Of a stretch of DNA of 64,000 nt, positions 27,401 through 36,022 are shown piece by piece; position 1 is the first letter of the stretch; each line of letters begins with the position of its first letter. The notes under the pieces are model-generated. The model was given only the letters and a program-made list of their open reading frames with translations, was not told the origin of the DNA and did not search any database. A program made the position numbers and the translations under genes. Origin of the DNA: Labrenzia sp. THAF82 (lineage in GTDB: Bacteria; Pseudomonadota; Alphaproteobacteria; Rhizobiales; Stappiaceae); NCBI RefSeq assembly GCF_009363435.1, contig NZ_CP045354.1, forward strand, positions 4,988,501-5,052,500, in the 5' to 3' direction.

Positions 27401-27890
27401 TCTGCCTGGCAAACACCTTCAGCGCATCCTCGGAGAAAGGACCCCGCAACGCGATCGTCGCAACGCCATCGGTAAAGGTATTGGAGGATATGACAGGTGT
27501 TTCTGAATCTATCGGCAATGTTGTAATGTTCGAAATGGCCTGTTCGACATCGGATAGCGCCACCTGCATGTCGGCACCTTCCAAGAACTCCATTCTGATC
27601 GTCGCGCTGCTTTCGCGTCCGTAAGAAACGATTTCATCGAGACTGTCCAAAAACCGCAATTCCGGCTCGACAACTTCCAGAATATTCGACGTAACATCCT
27701 CAGCGCTTGCGCCGGGCCAAGTGACCGAAACGGTGATCATTTCAGTTTTGACTGTGGGGAAAAACTGGGTGTTGAGCTTTGCAAGCCCATATGCGCCGAA
27801 GAGCACCATGACGGCCATGATGAGATTGGCCGCATTCGGATGACGAACGACGACCTCAAGAAGACCGCGGGACTTTCCTTCAAAAACCAT
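24486..27890 (-). CDS. RND efflux permease (AcrB/HAE1-like)
   Basis: A 1134-residue inner-membrane proton-driven pump subunit. The N-terminal helix, the porter domains and the TM4 pair GVIVDDAIV (D401-D402, matching the AcrB proton-relay aspartates) are clear. It is about 100 residues longer than AcrB; the excess lies between residues ~495 and 595 and includes two extra hydrophobic stretches (501-516, 541-567). Substrates could be drugs, lipids or other hydrophobic compounds. The ATG follows GGAGGG, which overlaps the stop of the adaptor gene, 11 bases upstream. No outer-membrane factor gene is adjacent. Confidence 0.94.
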   Translation of the reverse strand: MVFEGKSRGLLEVVVRHPNAANLIMAVMVLFGAYGLAKLNTQFFPTVKTEMITVSVTWPGASAEDVTSNILEVVEPELRFLDSLDEIVSYGRESSATIRMEFLEGADMQVALSDVEQAISNITTLPIDSETPVISSNTFTDGVATIALRGPFSEDALKVFARQIRDDLLERGIDKVELNGYRSPEYLVEVPERELRRLDLTISDVASQISGNTIDLPAGSLDGAVERQIRALSEQRSPEAVGRIDVKSFATGEKTLVKDIADVSRDFDTGENQGFSNGIRAIELEILRAENTDTLKAAQIVDDYLAEISPQLPQSLELLKYDVRADAVKGRITLLVENGLTGLVLVVGILFLFLNSRIAFWVAAGIPVAMMATLGIMWLMNESINMISMFALIMMLGVIVDDAIVVGEHTATRQAMGDTPEDAAIIGASTMLAPIFAASATTIAAFLPILLISDVLGQIMGTLPVVVVAVVLASVIECFLILPGHLSHALGSRPGWSWWRVAIFAAAPAFFLTGLVTQPDLSVPPFLDVIDDPLRALKDAVGIFAFEVILIASCFFLAVAIETLLAALRRGKRRDQGAERPSLFRRGFDGGFNWIRDYPFRALVSAAVHWRYVTFAIAIAALILAVGLVRGGRVGFTFFPSPEAENLTASVFFHAGIPEEQAIEGILTIEKALKDAEANLTEGTDQSLVKATYVTLGSAGNNRGDNIASISVQLTLSEERTVRTPEIVRAWRAALPAIPGTSRIAIAERRGGPPGRDLDIRLTGAPLQDLKAAAQELQQELSAFPGTSGVEDDLPYGKPELLVELTPRGRTLGFTVESAARQIRNAFEGNIARRFAEGDEEVAVRVKQVFDQNGTAALRQLSLKTPAGEFVPLTEVVNLTDAQGFSVILRRDGKTVVTVVADVDSTITSNNEIIAELNKAFLPELAQKYGLEYSFAGRAEEQSNAFSDLLTGIMMAVAGIYIILAAIFASYSRPLVVMSIIPFGIVGAIVGHYLMGFNLTILSMIGLLGLAGILVNNSIILVARFEERRKQGEELYSAAVGSSCDRLRAVLLTSMTTIGGLLPLMFETSLQAQFLLPMAITIVFGLATATALVLVLVPALIKIGDDLAGLVLMRRGRAQLPAPTSGGRGITPAE

Positions 27891-27901
27891 CAGTCGCCCT
27901 C

Positions 27902-29317
27902 CTACCGATTTTCGCCGGAAGCAGTGTCCGTCTGACTGACATTTTGCGGGCCAGCGGCCTCACCACCGGATGCAACGTCCTGAACGAGGAGGCCTTCTCC
28001 TGCTTCGGGGATACGTGTCACGAGCAATGTTTCGCCCGGTTCAAGATCTCCTTTTGCCAGGATGAAGCCGTCATCAATGGCAAGCGCCATCACCTCACGC
28101 CGTTCAAGCCTGTCATCCTTGACAACGTAGACGGTTCCTTCGCCATAGTAGGCTGTTTCGGGGATCCGGAAGCTGTCGGCATAAGTTTGATCAGGCACGG
28201 AAACCTCTACAAATGCACCTGGGCGAAGTGGCACATCCACGCCTTCACTCTCGATAGAGGCGATCAAATCGACACCACCTCTTGTGCTGGCAACGTCGGC
28301 ACCGATACGTGTCACAACGGCCCGATAGCTGACAGGAACGTTGCCCAGATACCAGGTCACGTCCACAGGCCGCCCGACAACCGTGCCACTTTCCGCAAGC
28401 AGTCGGCCATACTGGTTGTCCGACAATGTGAACCGCACTTCGAATTCGTCGCTGCTATAGAGCGAAACAACTGCATCGTTAACGCTGACAAGCCGACCGA
28501 GTTCAGCTTCTTCCGAACGCACAATCGCGTCGAACGGCGCCCTCAGGATCGTGTTGCTCAGCTGCCTCTCTGCATTCTCCATGCGCCACTCCAGCCGTTT
28601 GATCGCAGCCTTTTGCTGAACCACCTTGGCCTCTTCCAACGCAAGAGAGTTTTCGGTCTGTTCCAGCGACTGCTGCCGCTGGGAGACAAGAAGCTTTCGC
28701 TCATCGAGAGTCCGCTCGGTCACGGCCCCTCGTCCCAATAGCTCCTGTGCCCGTTCCAGGTCACGCGCGGCAAAATCCAGTTGCTCCGTGACCCGGACAA
28801 CATTTGCCTTTTCCAGCCGCACCCGACCTTCGCTTTCCACAAGAGCGGCCTGCGCTTCAGCCAGGTTGGCTTCCGCCTCGGTCACCGCGCCTTCGTAGTC
28901 GAAGCGATCAATTGCGACCAGCACTTCTCCTTGCGAAACATGCCCCCCCGCTTTCAGGTTCGGATGAACCTCGACCACCTCACCGGCAACCAGCGTCCTC
29001 AAATCAACTTCGCGTCCTGCCATTGTCTCACCGAAGACGTTGATCATCGGGGCATGGTCGCCGCGGACAGCCTCAACCGTGGTTACAGCGTAACTTTTTT
29101 CCTGGACAGGCCTCTTGGGAACATCAGGCTTGGTTGCGACAAGCGAGTTCATCCCTGTTACCGCACCGAACAGAATGGCAAATGCGAGCGCAGCCTGAAG
29201 AAGGGCTTTGAGCACAATCGCGATCCGCCCGGGCCGCTGGTCTTGCCCCCTGTCCTCAGGTGGCAGAACTTCAGAGACCTGCGTATTGGCGGAATCGGAT
29301 TTAATAGACTGCAGCAT
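27902..29317 (-). CDS. RND efflux periplasmic adaptor subunit
   Basis: A 471-residue membrane-fusion protein linking the RND permease to an outer-membrane channel. A cytoplasmic N-terminus (about 30 residues) precedes a single membrane anchor (34-60), then a split lipoyl domain (TLVAGEVVEVHPNLKAGGHVSQGEVL ... LRAPFDAIV) around a long coiled-coil hairpin (~residues 140-260), then beta-barrel and membrane-proximal domains. It precedes the permease in one operon. No local regulator is visible. Confidence 0.93.
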   Translation of the reverse strand: MLQSIKSDSANTQVSEVLPPEDRGQDQRPGRIAIVLKALLQAALAFAILFGAVTGMNSLVATKPDVPKRPVQEKSYAVTTVEAVRGDHAPMINVFGETMAGREVDLRTLVAGEVVEVHPNLKAGGHVSQGEVLVAIDRFDYEGAVTEAEANLAEAQAALVESEGRVRLEKANVVRVTEQLDFAARDLERAQELLGRGAVTERTLDERKLLVSQRQQSLEQTENSLALEEAKVVQQKAAIKRLEWRMENAERQLSNTILRAPFDAIVRSEEAELGRLVSVNDAVVSLYSSDEFEVRFTLSDNQYGRLLAESGTVVGRPVDVTWYLGNVPVSYRAVVTRIGADVASTRGGVDLIASIESEGVDVPLRPGAFVEVSVPDQTYADSFRIPETAYYGEGTVYVVKDDRLERREVMALAIDDGFILAKGDLEPGETLLVTRIPEAGEGLLVQDVASGGEAAGPQNVSQTDTASGENR

Positions 29318-29496
29318 ATTCTGTGCACCCGGAGGTCAAGACGCTTCTAAGGCTAAGCTTTGCTTCGCCGGTTCGAAGGATAGATTTCCTTCGCGATGCA
29401 AAATTCAAGTCTCACATAAGCGCGGACCTGACGTTTGGCACGTTGAAAAGTGTAACAGAATGTTGCTGGGAGCGAGGTTCGTGCATCCGAAAGGGC

Positions 29497-29524
29497 AACG
29501 GGCGCACTGAGAGTTGCGCCCGTT
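29497..29524 (-). terminator. Hairpin downstream of hslO
   Basis: A perfect ten-base stem (AACGGGCGCA / TGCGCCCGTT) with an eight-base loop lies 12 bases past the hslO stop. The T run is poor, so it may be a weak terminator or a transcript-end hairpin. The rest of 29318-29535 shows no gene. Confidence 0.55.
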
Positions 29525-29535
29525 CATGCATTCGA

Positions 29536-30510
29536 TCAGTCGTCAAACTCGTATTTGGTGCTGCAGAACTCACAGGTGACGACGATCTTTCCATCAATTG
29601 TCATCTGTTCGATTTCTTCAGCGCTGAAGCCAGCCAGCACGCCTTCGATCTTTTCGCGCGAGCAGCGGCATTTATCCAACAAAGGCTGCGGCTCGAAGAG
29701 GCGTACGCCGCGTTCGTGGAACAATCGGAACAGCAGCATCTCGACGCTGACTTCAGGATCCGTCAGTTCGACATCCTTGACTGTTTCGACCAGCAGCTTG
29801 GCTTCGACCCAGGCGTCGTCTTCTTCAACTTCGTGAATTTCAGTGCCTTCGGGTGCATCGCCCGGATCCAGATCCGCCTGGCGCATCCGCTCAGGGGATT
29901 CAGGAAGAAATTGCACCACCACGCCACCTGCAGTCCAGGTCCGGTTGGGGCCTTCGCCCTCCTGTCTCGTGAAAAGTTCACCTACGGCCAGGCGGACTTC
30001 GGTCGGGATCTGCTCGGACCGTTCGAAATACCGCCGCGCAACTTCTTCCAGCGAAACACCGTCCAGCTCCACGAGACCCTGGTAGCGCTGCATATGCTGA
30101 CCCTGATCGATTGTCATGGCCAGGTGTCCGTGGCCAAGCAAGGCTTCCGGCGTCGCCTTTCCAGCTTCCATGAGCGCCTCGACCCTTTCGGCGTCATAGG
30201 TCGCACAGGCGCGAATAGCATCCGGAGATGCAAAATCGACCACCAGCATGGAAACCGGACCCTGCGTCTGTGTTTGCAGGGTGAACCGCCCGTCGAACTT
30301 CAGCGACGTCCCCAGTAAGCATGTCAGGACGATGGCCTCGGCCAGGAGGCGAGAGACCGGTTCAGGATAGTCATGCCGTCCCAGGATGGTCTGCAGCACA
30401 GGACCGAGCGCAACGGCACGGCCCCTGACATCCAGAGTTTCAACAGCAAAGGGCCGGACAGCATCCAGCCCTGCGGGCGTGATGCCCAGTTCATCAAGAT
30501 TCAATGCCAC
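29536..30510 (-). CDS. hslO: Hsp33 redox-regulated chaperone
   Basis: A 324-residue holdase that is switched on by oxidation. The C-terminal zinc switch cysteines are present as CRC and CEFC, about 30 residues apart, and the N-terminal domain has the family's LLGTSLKFDGRFTLQTQT-GP core. It works in the cytoplasm to protect unfolding proteins from aggregation during oxidative stress. GTG start, 12 bases after the argF stop, so it is the third gene of the argD-argF-hslO operon. Confidence 0.95.
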   Translation of the reverse strand: MALNLDELGITPAGLDAVRPFAVETLDVRGRAVALGPVLQTILGRHDYPEPVSRLLAEAIVLTCLLGTSLKFDGRFTLQTQTQGPVSMLVVDFASPDAIRACATYDAERVEALMEAGKATPEALLGHGHLAMTIDQGQHMQRYQGLVELDGVSLEEVARRYFERSEQIPTEVRLAVGELFTRQEGEGPNRTWTAGGVVVQFLPESPERMRQADLDPGDAPEGTEIHEVEEDDAWVEAKLLVETVKDVELTDPEVSVEMLLFRLFHERGVRLFEPQPLLDKCRCSREKIEGVLAGFSAEEIEQMTIDGKIVVTCEFCSTKYEFDD

Positions 30511-30522
30511 GATGGAATTGCC

Positions 30523-31452
30523 TTAACTTGCGCCGAAACACCAGGCCAGAATACCCTTCTGGGCATGGAGTCGGTTTTCGGCTTCGTCAAACACCACAGA
30601 GTTGGGACCATCCATCACTTCCGACGTCACTTCCTCGCCGCGGTGAGCCGGCAGGCAGTGCATGAACAAAGCGTCGCTGTTCGCTTCCGACATCAGACGG
30701 TTGTTCACTTGATAGGCGCTGAGCAGATTGTGACGCGATTCCGCATCATCATCGCCCATAGACACCCAGCAGTCGGTCACGACACAGTCGGTCCCCTTGA
30801 CCGCCTCATATGGGTCTGTTGTCACGAGAATGGAACCACCCTTGGCACGGGCCGCATCGATTAGGTCTTGCGGCGGTGCCAATTCGGCTGGTGTTGCAAT
30901 GCGCAGTTCAAAGTCGAGCCGCGGTGCTGCGTGAACCCACGACGCCAGAACATTGTTGTTGTCACCTGTCCAGGCAACACTCTTGCCCTTGATTGATCCG
31001 CGATGTTCTTCAAACGTCATGACATCTGCCATGATCTGGCACGGATGCGACACTTTGGTCAGACCGTTGATAACCGGAACAGTTGCGTTTTCGGCCAGTT
31101 CATTGAGTTCATGATGGTCGAGGATACGGATCATGATGGCATCCACGAAACGAGACAGGACCTTGGCCGTATCTGCAATGGTCTCTCCCCGGCCCAACTG
31201 CATTTCAGCACCGGTCAGCATCAGGGTTTCGCCGCCCAGCTCTCGCATGCCGACATCAAAGGAAATGCGCGTGCGTGTCGAAGGTTGTTCGAAGATCATG
31301 GCCAGCACCTTGCCCGCAAGCGGGCCTTCGCCACGACGTACGCCATTGCGGCTGGACTTGATCTTGCGACCGGTGTCGAGAATGGCGCGCAACTCGTCGC
31401 CGTCAAATTGGGTCAGATCCAGAAAATTCCGGTAGCTTCCGTTCGCGGTCAT
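30523..31452 (-). CDS. argF: Ornithine carbamoyltransferase
   Basis: A 309-residue enzyme that makes citrulline from ornithine and carbamoyl phosphate in arginine synthesis. The carbamoyl phosphate loop [11 protein letters not shown], the HPCQIMAD motif and the ornithine/carbamoyl [10 protein letters not shown] segment are intact. Its ATG overlaps the argD stop as ATGA, implying translational coupling. Confidence 0.97.
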   Translation of the reverse strand: MTANGSYRNFLDLTQFDGDELRAILDTGRKIKSSRNGVRRGEGPLAGKVLAMIFEQPSTRTRISFDVGMRELGGETLMLTGAEMQLGRGETIADTAKVLSRFVDAIMIRILDHHELNELAENATVPVINGLTKVSHPCQIMADVMTFEEHRGSIKGKSVAWTGDNNNVLASWVHAAPRLDFELRIATPAELAPPQDLIDAARAKGGSILVTTDPYEAVKGTDCVVTDCWVSMGDDDAESRHNLLSAYQVNNRLMSEANSDALFMHCLPAHRGEEVTSEVMDGPNSVVFDEAENRLHAQKGILAWCFGAS

Positions 31453-32648
31453 TCTGCCGCTCCTTCCACCAGTTTCGCTTCAATCGCCTGCGCAGCCTCT
31501 TCAAGGCGCTCTACGGCAACTGAGATTTCCTCTTCGCTAATTGTGAGCGGCGGCATGATGCGCACGACGTTGTCGCCCGCGGGCACTGCCAGCAAGCCAG
31601 CATCACGCGCGGCACCCACATATTCACCGACAGGCACAACACACCGTATGCCCAACATCAGACCGTTGCCTCGCACCTGGTCCAGCACTTTGGGATGACT
31701 GTCCACGAGGCCTGCAAGCTTTTGCTTGAGATGGAGCCCCTTCTGTTGAACGTCCTCCAGAAAGCCGTCACCAAGCACGACATCCAGCACAGCATTGCCG
31801 ACCGACATCGCAAGAGGGTTGCCACCGAAAGTCGTTCCGTGCGTTCCAGGTGCCAGCGCTTCTGCGCAGTCCGCGGTTGCGAGACAGGCCCCCATCGGAA
31901 ACCCGCCGCCAATGCCTTTGGCAACGGCCATGATGTCCGGCTCAATGCCGCTCCACTCATGCGCAAAAAACTTGCCCGTGCGGCCGACGCCGGTCTGGAT
32001 TTCGTCCAGGATCACCAAGATACCGTGGTCATCACACAGCTGACGCACAGTGCGCAGGAAGTCCGTCGGGATTTCCCGAATACCGCCTTCACCCTGGACG
32101 GGTTCAAGCGCGATCGCTGCCGTCTGAGGTCCAAGGACAGCCTTGAGCGCATCCAGATCGTTCGCAGGCACCTGATCGAAACCCGGTGCCTTCGGGCCAA
32201 ATCCTTCCAGATACTTGGCCTGGCCACCCGCAGCGATGGTCCCAAGGGTCCGACCATGGAACGCGCCCTCGAAGGTTACGATGTGAAAGCGCTCCGGCTG
32301 ACCTTTGTCGAAGTGGTACCTGCGCGCGCACTTGATGGCAGCTTCCATCGCTTCGGCGCCGGAATTCACAAAAAGCACCTTGTCGGCAAAGGAAGCATCG
32401 CAAAGGCGCTGCGCAAGGCGCTCACCTTCGGGTATCTGATGCAAGTTGGATACGTGCCAGAGTTTGGCAGCCTGCTCTTGCAACGCGGATACGAGGTGCG
32501 GATGGCTATGCCCTACGGAATTGACGGCAATACCGGAACCGCAATCGAGGAATCGTCGGCCGTCTTTCGCGACAAGCCAGACACCTTCCCCATGATCAAA
32601 CGACAGGTTCGATCTTGCGTAGTTACCGAATAATGCAGTCTCGGACAT
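31449..32648 (-). CDS. argD: Acetylornithine aminotransferase
   Basis: A 399-residue class III PLP aminotransferase acting on N-acetylglutamate semialdehyde. Motifs include [18 protein letters not shown], the cofactor-contacting [11 protein letters not shown] and the PLP lysine in [14 protein letters not shown]. First gene of the arginine operon. The ATG at 32648 follows AAAGAGG; the 13 residues upstream in the open frame are not typical. Acetylornithine/succinylornithine specificity cannot be separated by eye. Confidence 0.95.
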   Translation of the reverse strand: MSETALFGNYARSNLSFDHGEGVWLVAKDGRRFLDCGSGIAVNSVGHSHPHLVSALQEQAAKLWHVSNLHQIPEGERLAQRLCDASFADKVLFVNSGAEAMEAAIKCARRYHFDKGQPERFHIVTFEGAFHGRTLGTIAAGGQAKYLEGFGPKAPGFDQVPANDLDALKAVLGPQTAAIALEPVQGEGGIREIPTDFLRTVRQLCDDHGILVILDEIQTGVGRTGKFFAHEWSGIEPDIMAVAKGIGGGFPMGACLATADCAEALAPGTHGTTFGGNPLAMSVGNAVLDVVLGDGFLEDVQQKGLHLKQKLAGLVDSHPKVLDQVRGNGLMLGIRCVVPVGEYVGAARDAGLLAVPAGDNVVRIMPPLTISEEEISVAVERLEEAAQAIEAKLVEGAAE

Positions 32649-32939
32649 AACCTCTTTTGTCTCCTTAGAACGCCTGCACGAAAGCAACGCTCGCGCCCGA
32701 CATGGGCAACGATGTCAAAGTTACTGTGTCAGGCCAAAATGCAACATGCCGCCCCAAGAGGCGGCACGCTGCGGCTTTCTTATACACCCGTGGCCCCAAG
32801 GCCTGTCAATGGAAATGGCGCGTTTCCGCTAGCTGCAGCCTCCGAGCCCAGATTCAGCAAAAGTCTCAAGGGCCTCGCCATACTTGGGGAAAAGTCGCTT
32901 CATCCCCAACTGGTTTCCGGCGAATGGTTGCCTGACAAA

Positions 32940-32954
32940 TTAACGTTATTGTAA
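32940..32954 (+). promoter_or_regulatory. CtrA-like box upstream of gcrA
   Basis: TTAA-N7-GTAA, seven of eight defined bases of the full CtrA site TTAA-N7-TTAA, 135 bases before the gcrA ATG. In Caulobacter CtrA represses gcrA, so the site is where it would be expected. Confidence 0.55.
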
Positions 32955-32970
32955 CCTCTTGATATTCAAA

Positions 32971-33021
32971 CACGAGATCTCGTGGGGCTAATCATTATTA
33001 GGCACTAGATATGCCATAGTG
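32971..33021 (+). promoter_or_regulatory. Tandem palindromes upstream of gcrA
   Basis: CACGAGATCTCGTG (32971-32984) is a perfect 14-base palindrome. It is followed by CTAAT-N4-ATTAG (32988-33001) and CACTA-N9-TAGTG (33003-33007 with 33017-33021). Probable protein-binding sites in the gcrA promoter; the proteins are unknown. Confidence 0.45.
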
Positions 33022-33088
33022 GGCGTGCCTGCGCATGCCTAGCACGAGGTTAATGGCCGGCAAAACGGTCAAATGAAAAGGTGCGGCA

Positions 33089-33625
33089 ATGAGTTGGACA
33101 GACGAACGGGTTGAGCTTCTCAAAAAGCTTTGGAGCGATGGCTTGAGTGCAAGCCAGATTGCGGGTGAGCTGGGTGGCGTAACCCGGAACGCCGTTATCG
33201 GCAAAGTACATCGGCTTGGACTGTCAGGTCGCGCAAAGTCCTCATCGTCCAGCAGCAAGCCTCGCCGTCCACGCACCAACGCGCCAGCAACCGGGACTTC
33301 CGCACCAAAGAAACCAACGCCGCAGCCGCAGACCATCGGTGCAACAGCCCTGAAGGCGGACATCGCACCGACACCTATCGTCGAGGCAGAGCCAGACCTT
33401 GAGCCAATCGCCGAGCTGGTACCAATTTCAGAGCGCGCGTCGATCCTGACCCTGACCGAACGGACATGCAAATGGCCGATTGGCGATCCTGCGACTGACG
33501 ATTTTTACTTTTGCGGACGTCAGTCCGACGCCGGTGTTCCCTATTGCGCGCACCACTGCAAGATCGCTTATCAGCCGGTTGCAGATCGTCGCCGCGATCG
33601 CAAAGTGATCGCCCGCGCGGGATAG
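33089..33625 (+). CDS. gcrA: GcrA cell cycle regulator
   Basis: A 178-residue alphaproteobacterial regulator that binds sigma-70 RNA polymerase and activates promoters carrying CcrM-methylated GANTC sites. The N-terminal DNA-binding domain (SWTDERVELLKKLW-GLSASQIA and the TRNAVIGKVHRLGL recognition helix) is clear; a Pro/Ser-rich linker follows, then the C-terminal CKWPIGDP...FCG and YCAHH cysteine/histidine segment that contacts sigma. It is divergent from argD and convergent with phoB across a terminator. Confidence 0.96.
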   Translation: MSWTDERVELLKKLWSDGLSASQIAGELGGVTRNAVIGKVHRLGLSGRAKSSSSSSKPRRPRTNAPATGTSAPKKPTPQPQTIGATALKADIAPTPIVEAEPDLEPIAELVPISERASILTLTERTCKWPIGDPATDDFYFCGRQSDAGVPYCAHHCKIAYQPVADRRRDRKVIARAG

Positions 33626-33647
33626 CGATCAAACAGCATCGAAAACG

Positions 33648-33675
33648 AAAAGCCCGCCAGATTGGCGGGCTTTTT
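33648..33675 (+). terminator. Terminator downstream of gcrA
   Basis: AAAGCCCGCC pairs with GGCGGGCTTT around a five-base loop and continues into a T run; it starts 22 bases after the gcrA stop. Confidence 0.85.
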
Positions 33676-33708
33676 GTTGTGATTTTGCGCTTGATGGTCG
33701 TCACTTCG

Positions 33709-34407
33709 TCACGCAACCACCGAAAACTGATCGTTGAACGCATATCCGGCACCACGGACGGTTCGGATGGGGTCCCTGGCTTTGCCCCTGTTCAGCGCCT
33801 TGCGAAGGCGACCGACGTGAACATCGACGGTACGTTCGTCGACATAGACGTCATGCCCCCAAACACCATCAAGCAATTGCTCACGTGAGAAGACCCGTCC
33901 GGGTGATGTCATTAGAAATTCCAGCAGCCGGAATTCAGTGGGTCCAAGATGGACTTCTTTTGCATTCCTGCGAACTCTGTGTGTTTCACGATCCAGCTCG
34001 ATATCTCCGGACCGCAGCATTGTGGACACCACTTCAGGACTTGCCCGGCGCAGGATTGCGCGAACCCGCGCCATCAATTCAGGTACAGAAAACGGCTTCA
34101 CGACGTAGTCGTCCGCGCCTGTCGACAGTCCTCTGATGCGCTCGGCCTCTTCACCGCGTGCCGTCAGCATGATGACGGGCAGTCGCTCGGTGTCTTCCCT
34201 GGCCCTCAGGCGACGGCAAAGCTCGATCCCAGACAGACCCGGAAGCATCCAATCAAGCAGCAAAAGGTCCGGTACGCTTTCCCGCAGCCGGATTTCAGCC
34301 TCGTCGCCACGAATACACGATTCAACTGTGTATCCTTCCGCTTCCAGATTGTATCTCAACAGAAGACTAAGCGGTTCTTCGTCTTCAACGATGAGTACCT
34401 TCGGCAT
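33709..34407 (-). CDS. phoB: Phosphate regulon response regulator PhoB
   Basis: A 232-residue OmpR-type response regulator. The receiver domain has the acidic pocket (E8, D9) and phospho-acceptor D52 in LLDWMLPG, with the conserved lysine in VVKPF; the C-terminal winged helix has LGPTEFRLLEFLM and VDVHVGRLRKAL-RTVRGAGY. It activates phosphate-starvation genes at Pho boxes. It is the last gene of the phoR-pst-phoU-phoB run, 73 bases after phoU, so it may also have its own promoter. Confidence 0.96.
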   Translation of the reverse strand: MPKVLIVEDEEPLSLLLRYNLEAEGYTVESCIRGDEAEIRLRESVPDLLLLDWMLPGLSGIELCRRLRAREDTERLPVIMLTARGEEAERIRGLSTGADDYVVKPFSVPELMARVRAILRRASPEVVSTMLRSGDIELDRETHRVRRNAKEVHLGPTEFRLLEFLMTSPGRVFSREQLLDGVWGHDVYVDERTVDVHVGRLRKALNRGKARDPIRTVRGAGYAFNDQFSVVA

Positions 34408-34480
34408 ACATCTCGCTCCATATCATGCAGCAGGCACAGGCGCGCCGGCCGGATCGTTCGTTCGCAATTTCGCTCGGCAG

Positions 34481-35179
34481 TTAGGAAACGCTGGTGGTCT
34501 CGTCCAGCTTGGTCCGTTCCTCCGGAAGCCGCTCACCGGTCACCATGTAAAAGACGTTTTCCGCAATGTTGGTCGCGTGATCACCGATGCGCTCAATGTT
34601 CTTTGCGCAGAACAGGAGATGGACACACTGCGTGATGACCCTTGGATCTTCCATCATGTAGGTCAGAAGCTCGCGGAACAGCGACGTGTAGATCGCGTCC
34701 ACTTCCGCATCGGCTTCCTGCACGCGTTTCGCTGCTTCCGGATCCTTGCGCGTATAAGCGTCCAGGACCTGCTTCAGCTGGCTCAGCGCAAGCTCGGTCA
34801 TGTGCTCGACACCAATCGCAAGTTTTTTAGACCCAAGGCTGTTGTCGATCGCAATAGCGCGTTTGGCAACGTTCTTGGCCAGGTCTCCAACACGTTCCAG
34901 ATCATTGGCGATACGTGTGGCAGCCGTAATTTCCCGCAGATCCTGCCCCATGGGCTGACGGCGCGCGATCATTTCGATCAGCTTTGCTTCCACTTCTTGA
35001 TGCAACGTATCAAGCCGTTCATCCTGGGCGATGGTGGTTTTGGCCAGATCCAGGTCCCGTGACACCAGTGCAGAAACGGCATCGGCAAAAGCCTTTTCAG
35101 CCAAACCGCCCATTTCGGCGACCTTGCCGGCCATTTCCGTTAGTTCTTCGTCATAGGCAGAGACTGTATGCTCAGACAT
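34481..35179 (-). CDS. phoU: Phosphate transport regulator PhoU
   Basis: A 232-residue protein of two three-helix bundles, each with the metal-binding motif (ERVGDLAKN and ERIGDHATN). PhoU relays the state of the PstSCAB transporter to PhoR and keeps the regulon off when phosphate is ample. It is 34 bases behind pstB in the same operon. Confidence 0.96.
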   Translation of the reverse strand: MSEHTVSAYDEELTEMAGKVAEMGGLAEKAFADAVSALVSRDLDLAKTTIAQDERLDTLHQEVEAKLIEMIARRQPMGQDLREITAATRIANDLERVGDLAKNVAKRAIAIDNSLGSKKLAIGVEHMTELALSQLKQVLDAYTRKDPEAAKRVQEADAEVDAIYTSLFRELLTYMMEDPRVITQCVHLLFCAKNIERIGDHATNIAENVFYMVTGERLPEERTKLDETTSVS

Positions 35180-35213
35180 ACTTTGTCCTCTTTAGTAATC
35201 TCGAAAGAATTTC

Positions 35214-36011
35214 TTAGCCAAAGCGGCCAGTGATGTAATCTTGAGTACGCTTGTCTTTCGGGTTTGTGAAGATGTCCTGTGTCGGACCCTCTTCAACCAG
35301 AATGCCAAGGTGGAAGAATGCCGTACGCTGGGACACACGCGCTGCCTGCTGCATGGAGTGCGTCACAATCACGATCGTATAGTTCTCGCGCAATTCGTCG
35401 ATCAGCTCTTCCACCTTCGCGGTCGCAATCGGATCCAAAGCCGAACACGGCTCGTCCATGAGGATCACCTCAGGACTGACGGCAATCGCGCGGGCAATAC
35501 ATAGGCGCTGCTGCTGACCGCCGGACATGCCGGTTCCGGGCTCATCCAGCCGGTTCTTCACCTCTTCCCAGAGACCTGCCTTTTGCAGGCTGGAAGAGAC
35601 GATGTCATCAAGCTCTGACTTGTTTTTTGCCAGACCATGAATGCGCGGACCGTAGGCGATGTTGTCATAAATCGACTTCGGAAACGGGTTCGGTTTCTGG
35701 AACACCATGCCGACCTTGGCGCGCAACTGCACCGGATCGACCTTGGGATCGTAGATGTCTTCGCCGTCAATCTTGATCGAGCCTTCGACACGGCAAATGT
35801 CGATGGTGTCATTCATGCGATTGATGGTTCGCAGAAACGTCGACTTGCCACAACCAGATGGTCCGATAAAGGCTGTCACTGAACGCGGCTGGATTTCAAT
35901 ATCCACGTCCTTAATGGCCTGGTTGTCGCCGTAATAGACCTGAACCTTGTTTGCAGAGATTTTGCTGTCGGTCATTTTTATCGCCTGTTCAATGTTCGGC
36001 ATCTCGTTCAT
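35214..36011 (-). CDS. pstB: Phosphate ABC transporter ATP-binding protein PstB
   Basis: A 265-residue ATPase with Walker [11 protein letters not shown]-loop QKPNPFP, signature MSGGQQQR, Walker [14 protein letters not shown] and the H-loop VTHSMQQA, all close to the PstB consensus. I use the ATG at 36011 with GAGG eight bases upstream; a GTG at 36026 overlapping the pstA stop is an alternative. It drives phosphate import with PstA and PstC. Confidence 0.96.
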   Translation of the reverse strand: MNEMPNIEQAIKMTDSKISANKVQVYYGDNQAIKDVDIEIQPRSVTAFIGPSGCGKSTFLRTINRMNDTIDICRVEGSIKIDGEDIYDPKVDPVQLRAKVGMVFQKPNPFPKSIYDNIAYGPRIHGLAKNKSELDDIVSSSLQKAGLWEEVKNRLDEPGTGMSGGQQQRLCIARAIAVSPEVILMDEPCSALDPIATAKVEELIDELRENYTIVIVTHSMQQAARVSQRTAFFHLGILVEEGPTQDIFTNPKDKRTQDYITGRFG

Positions 36012-36022
36012 CGCATCAATCC

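Larger units (their letters stand above)
32649..33088. other. 440-base intergenic region between argD and gcrA
   Basis: No credible gene. The left half should hold the argD promoter; the right half holds a CtrA-like box and three successive short dyads before gcrA, described separately. Short frames here lack ribosome sites and family resemblance. Confidence 0.7.

Noticed and set aside
26664..27506. Long 280-codon open frame on the plus strand inside the RND permease gene
   Set aside because: It is fully antisense to a strongly conserved permease, has no family resemblance, and long antisense frames are expected in GC-rich DNA.
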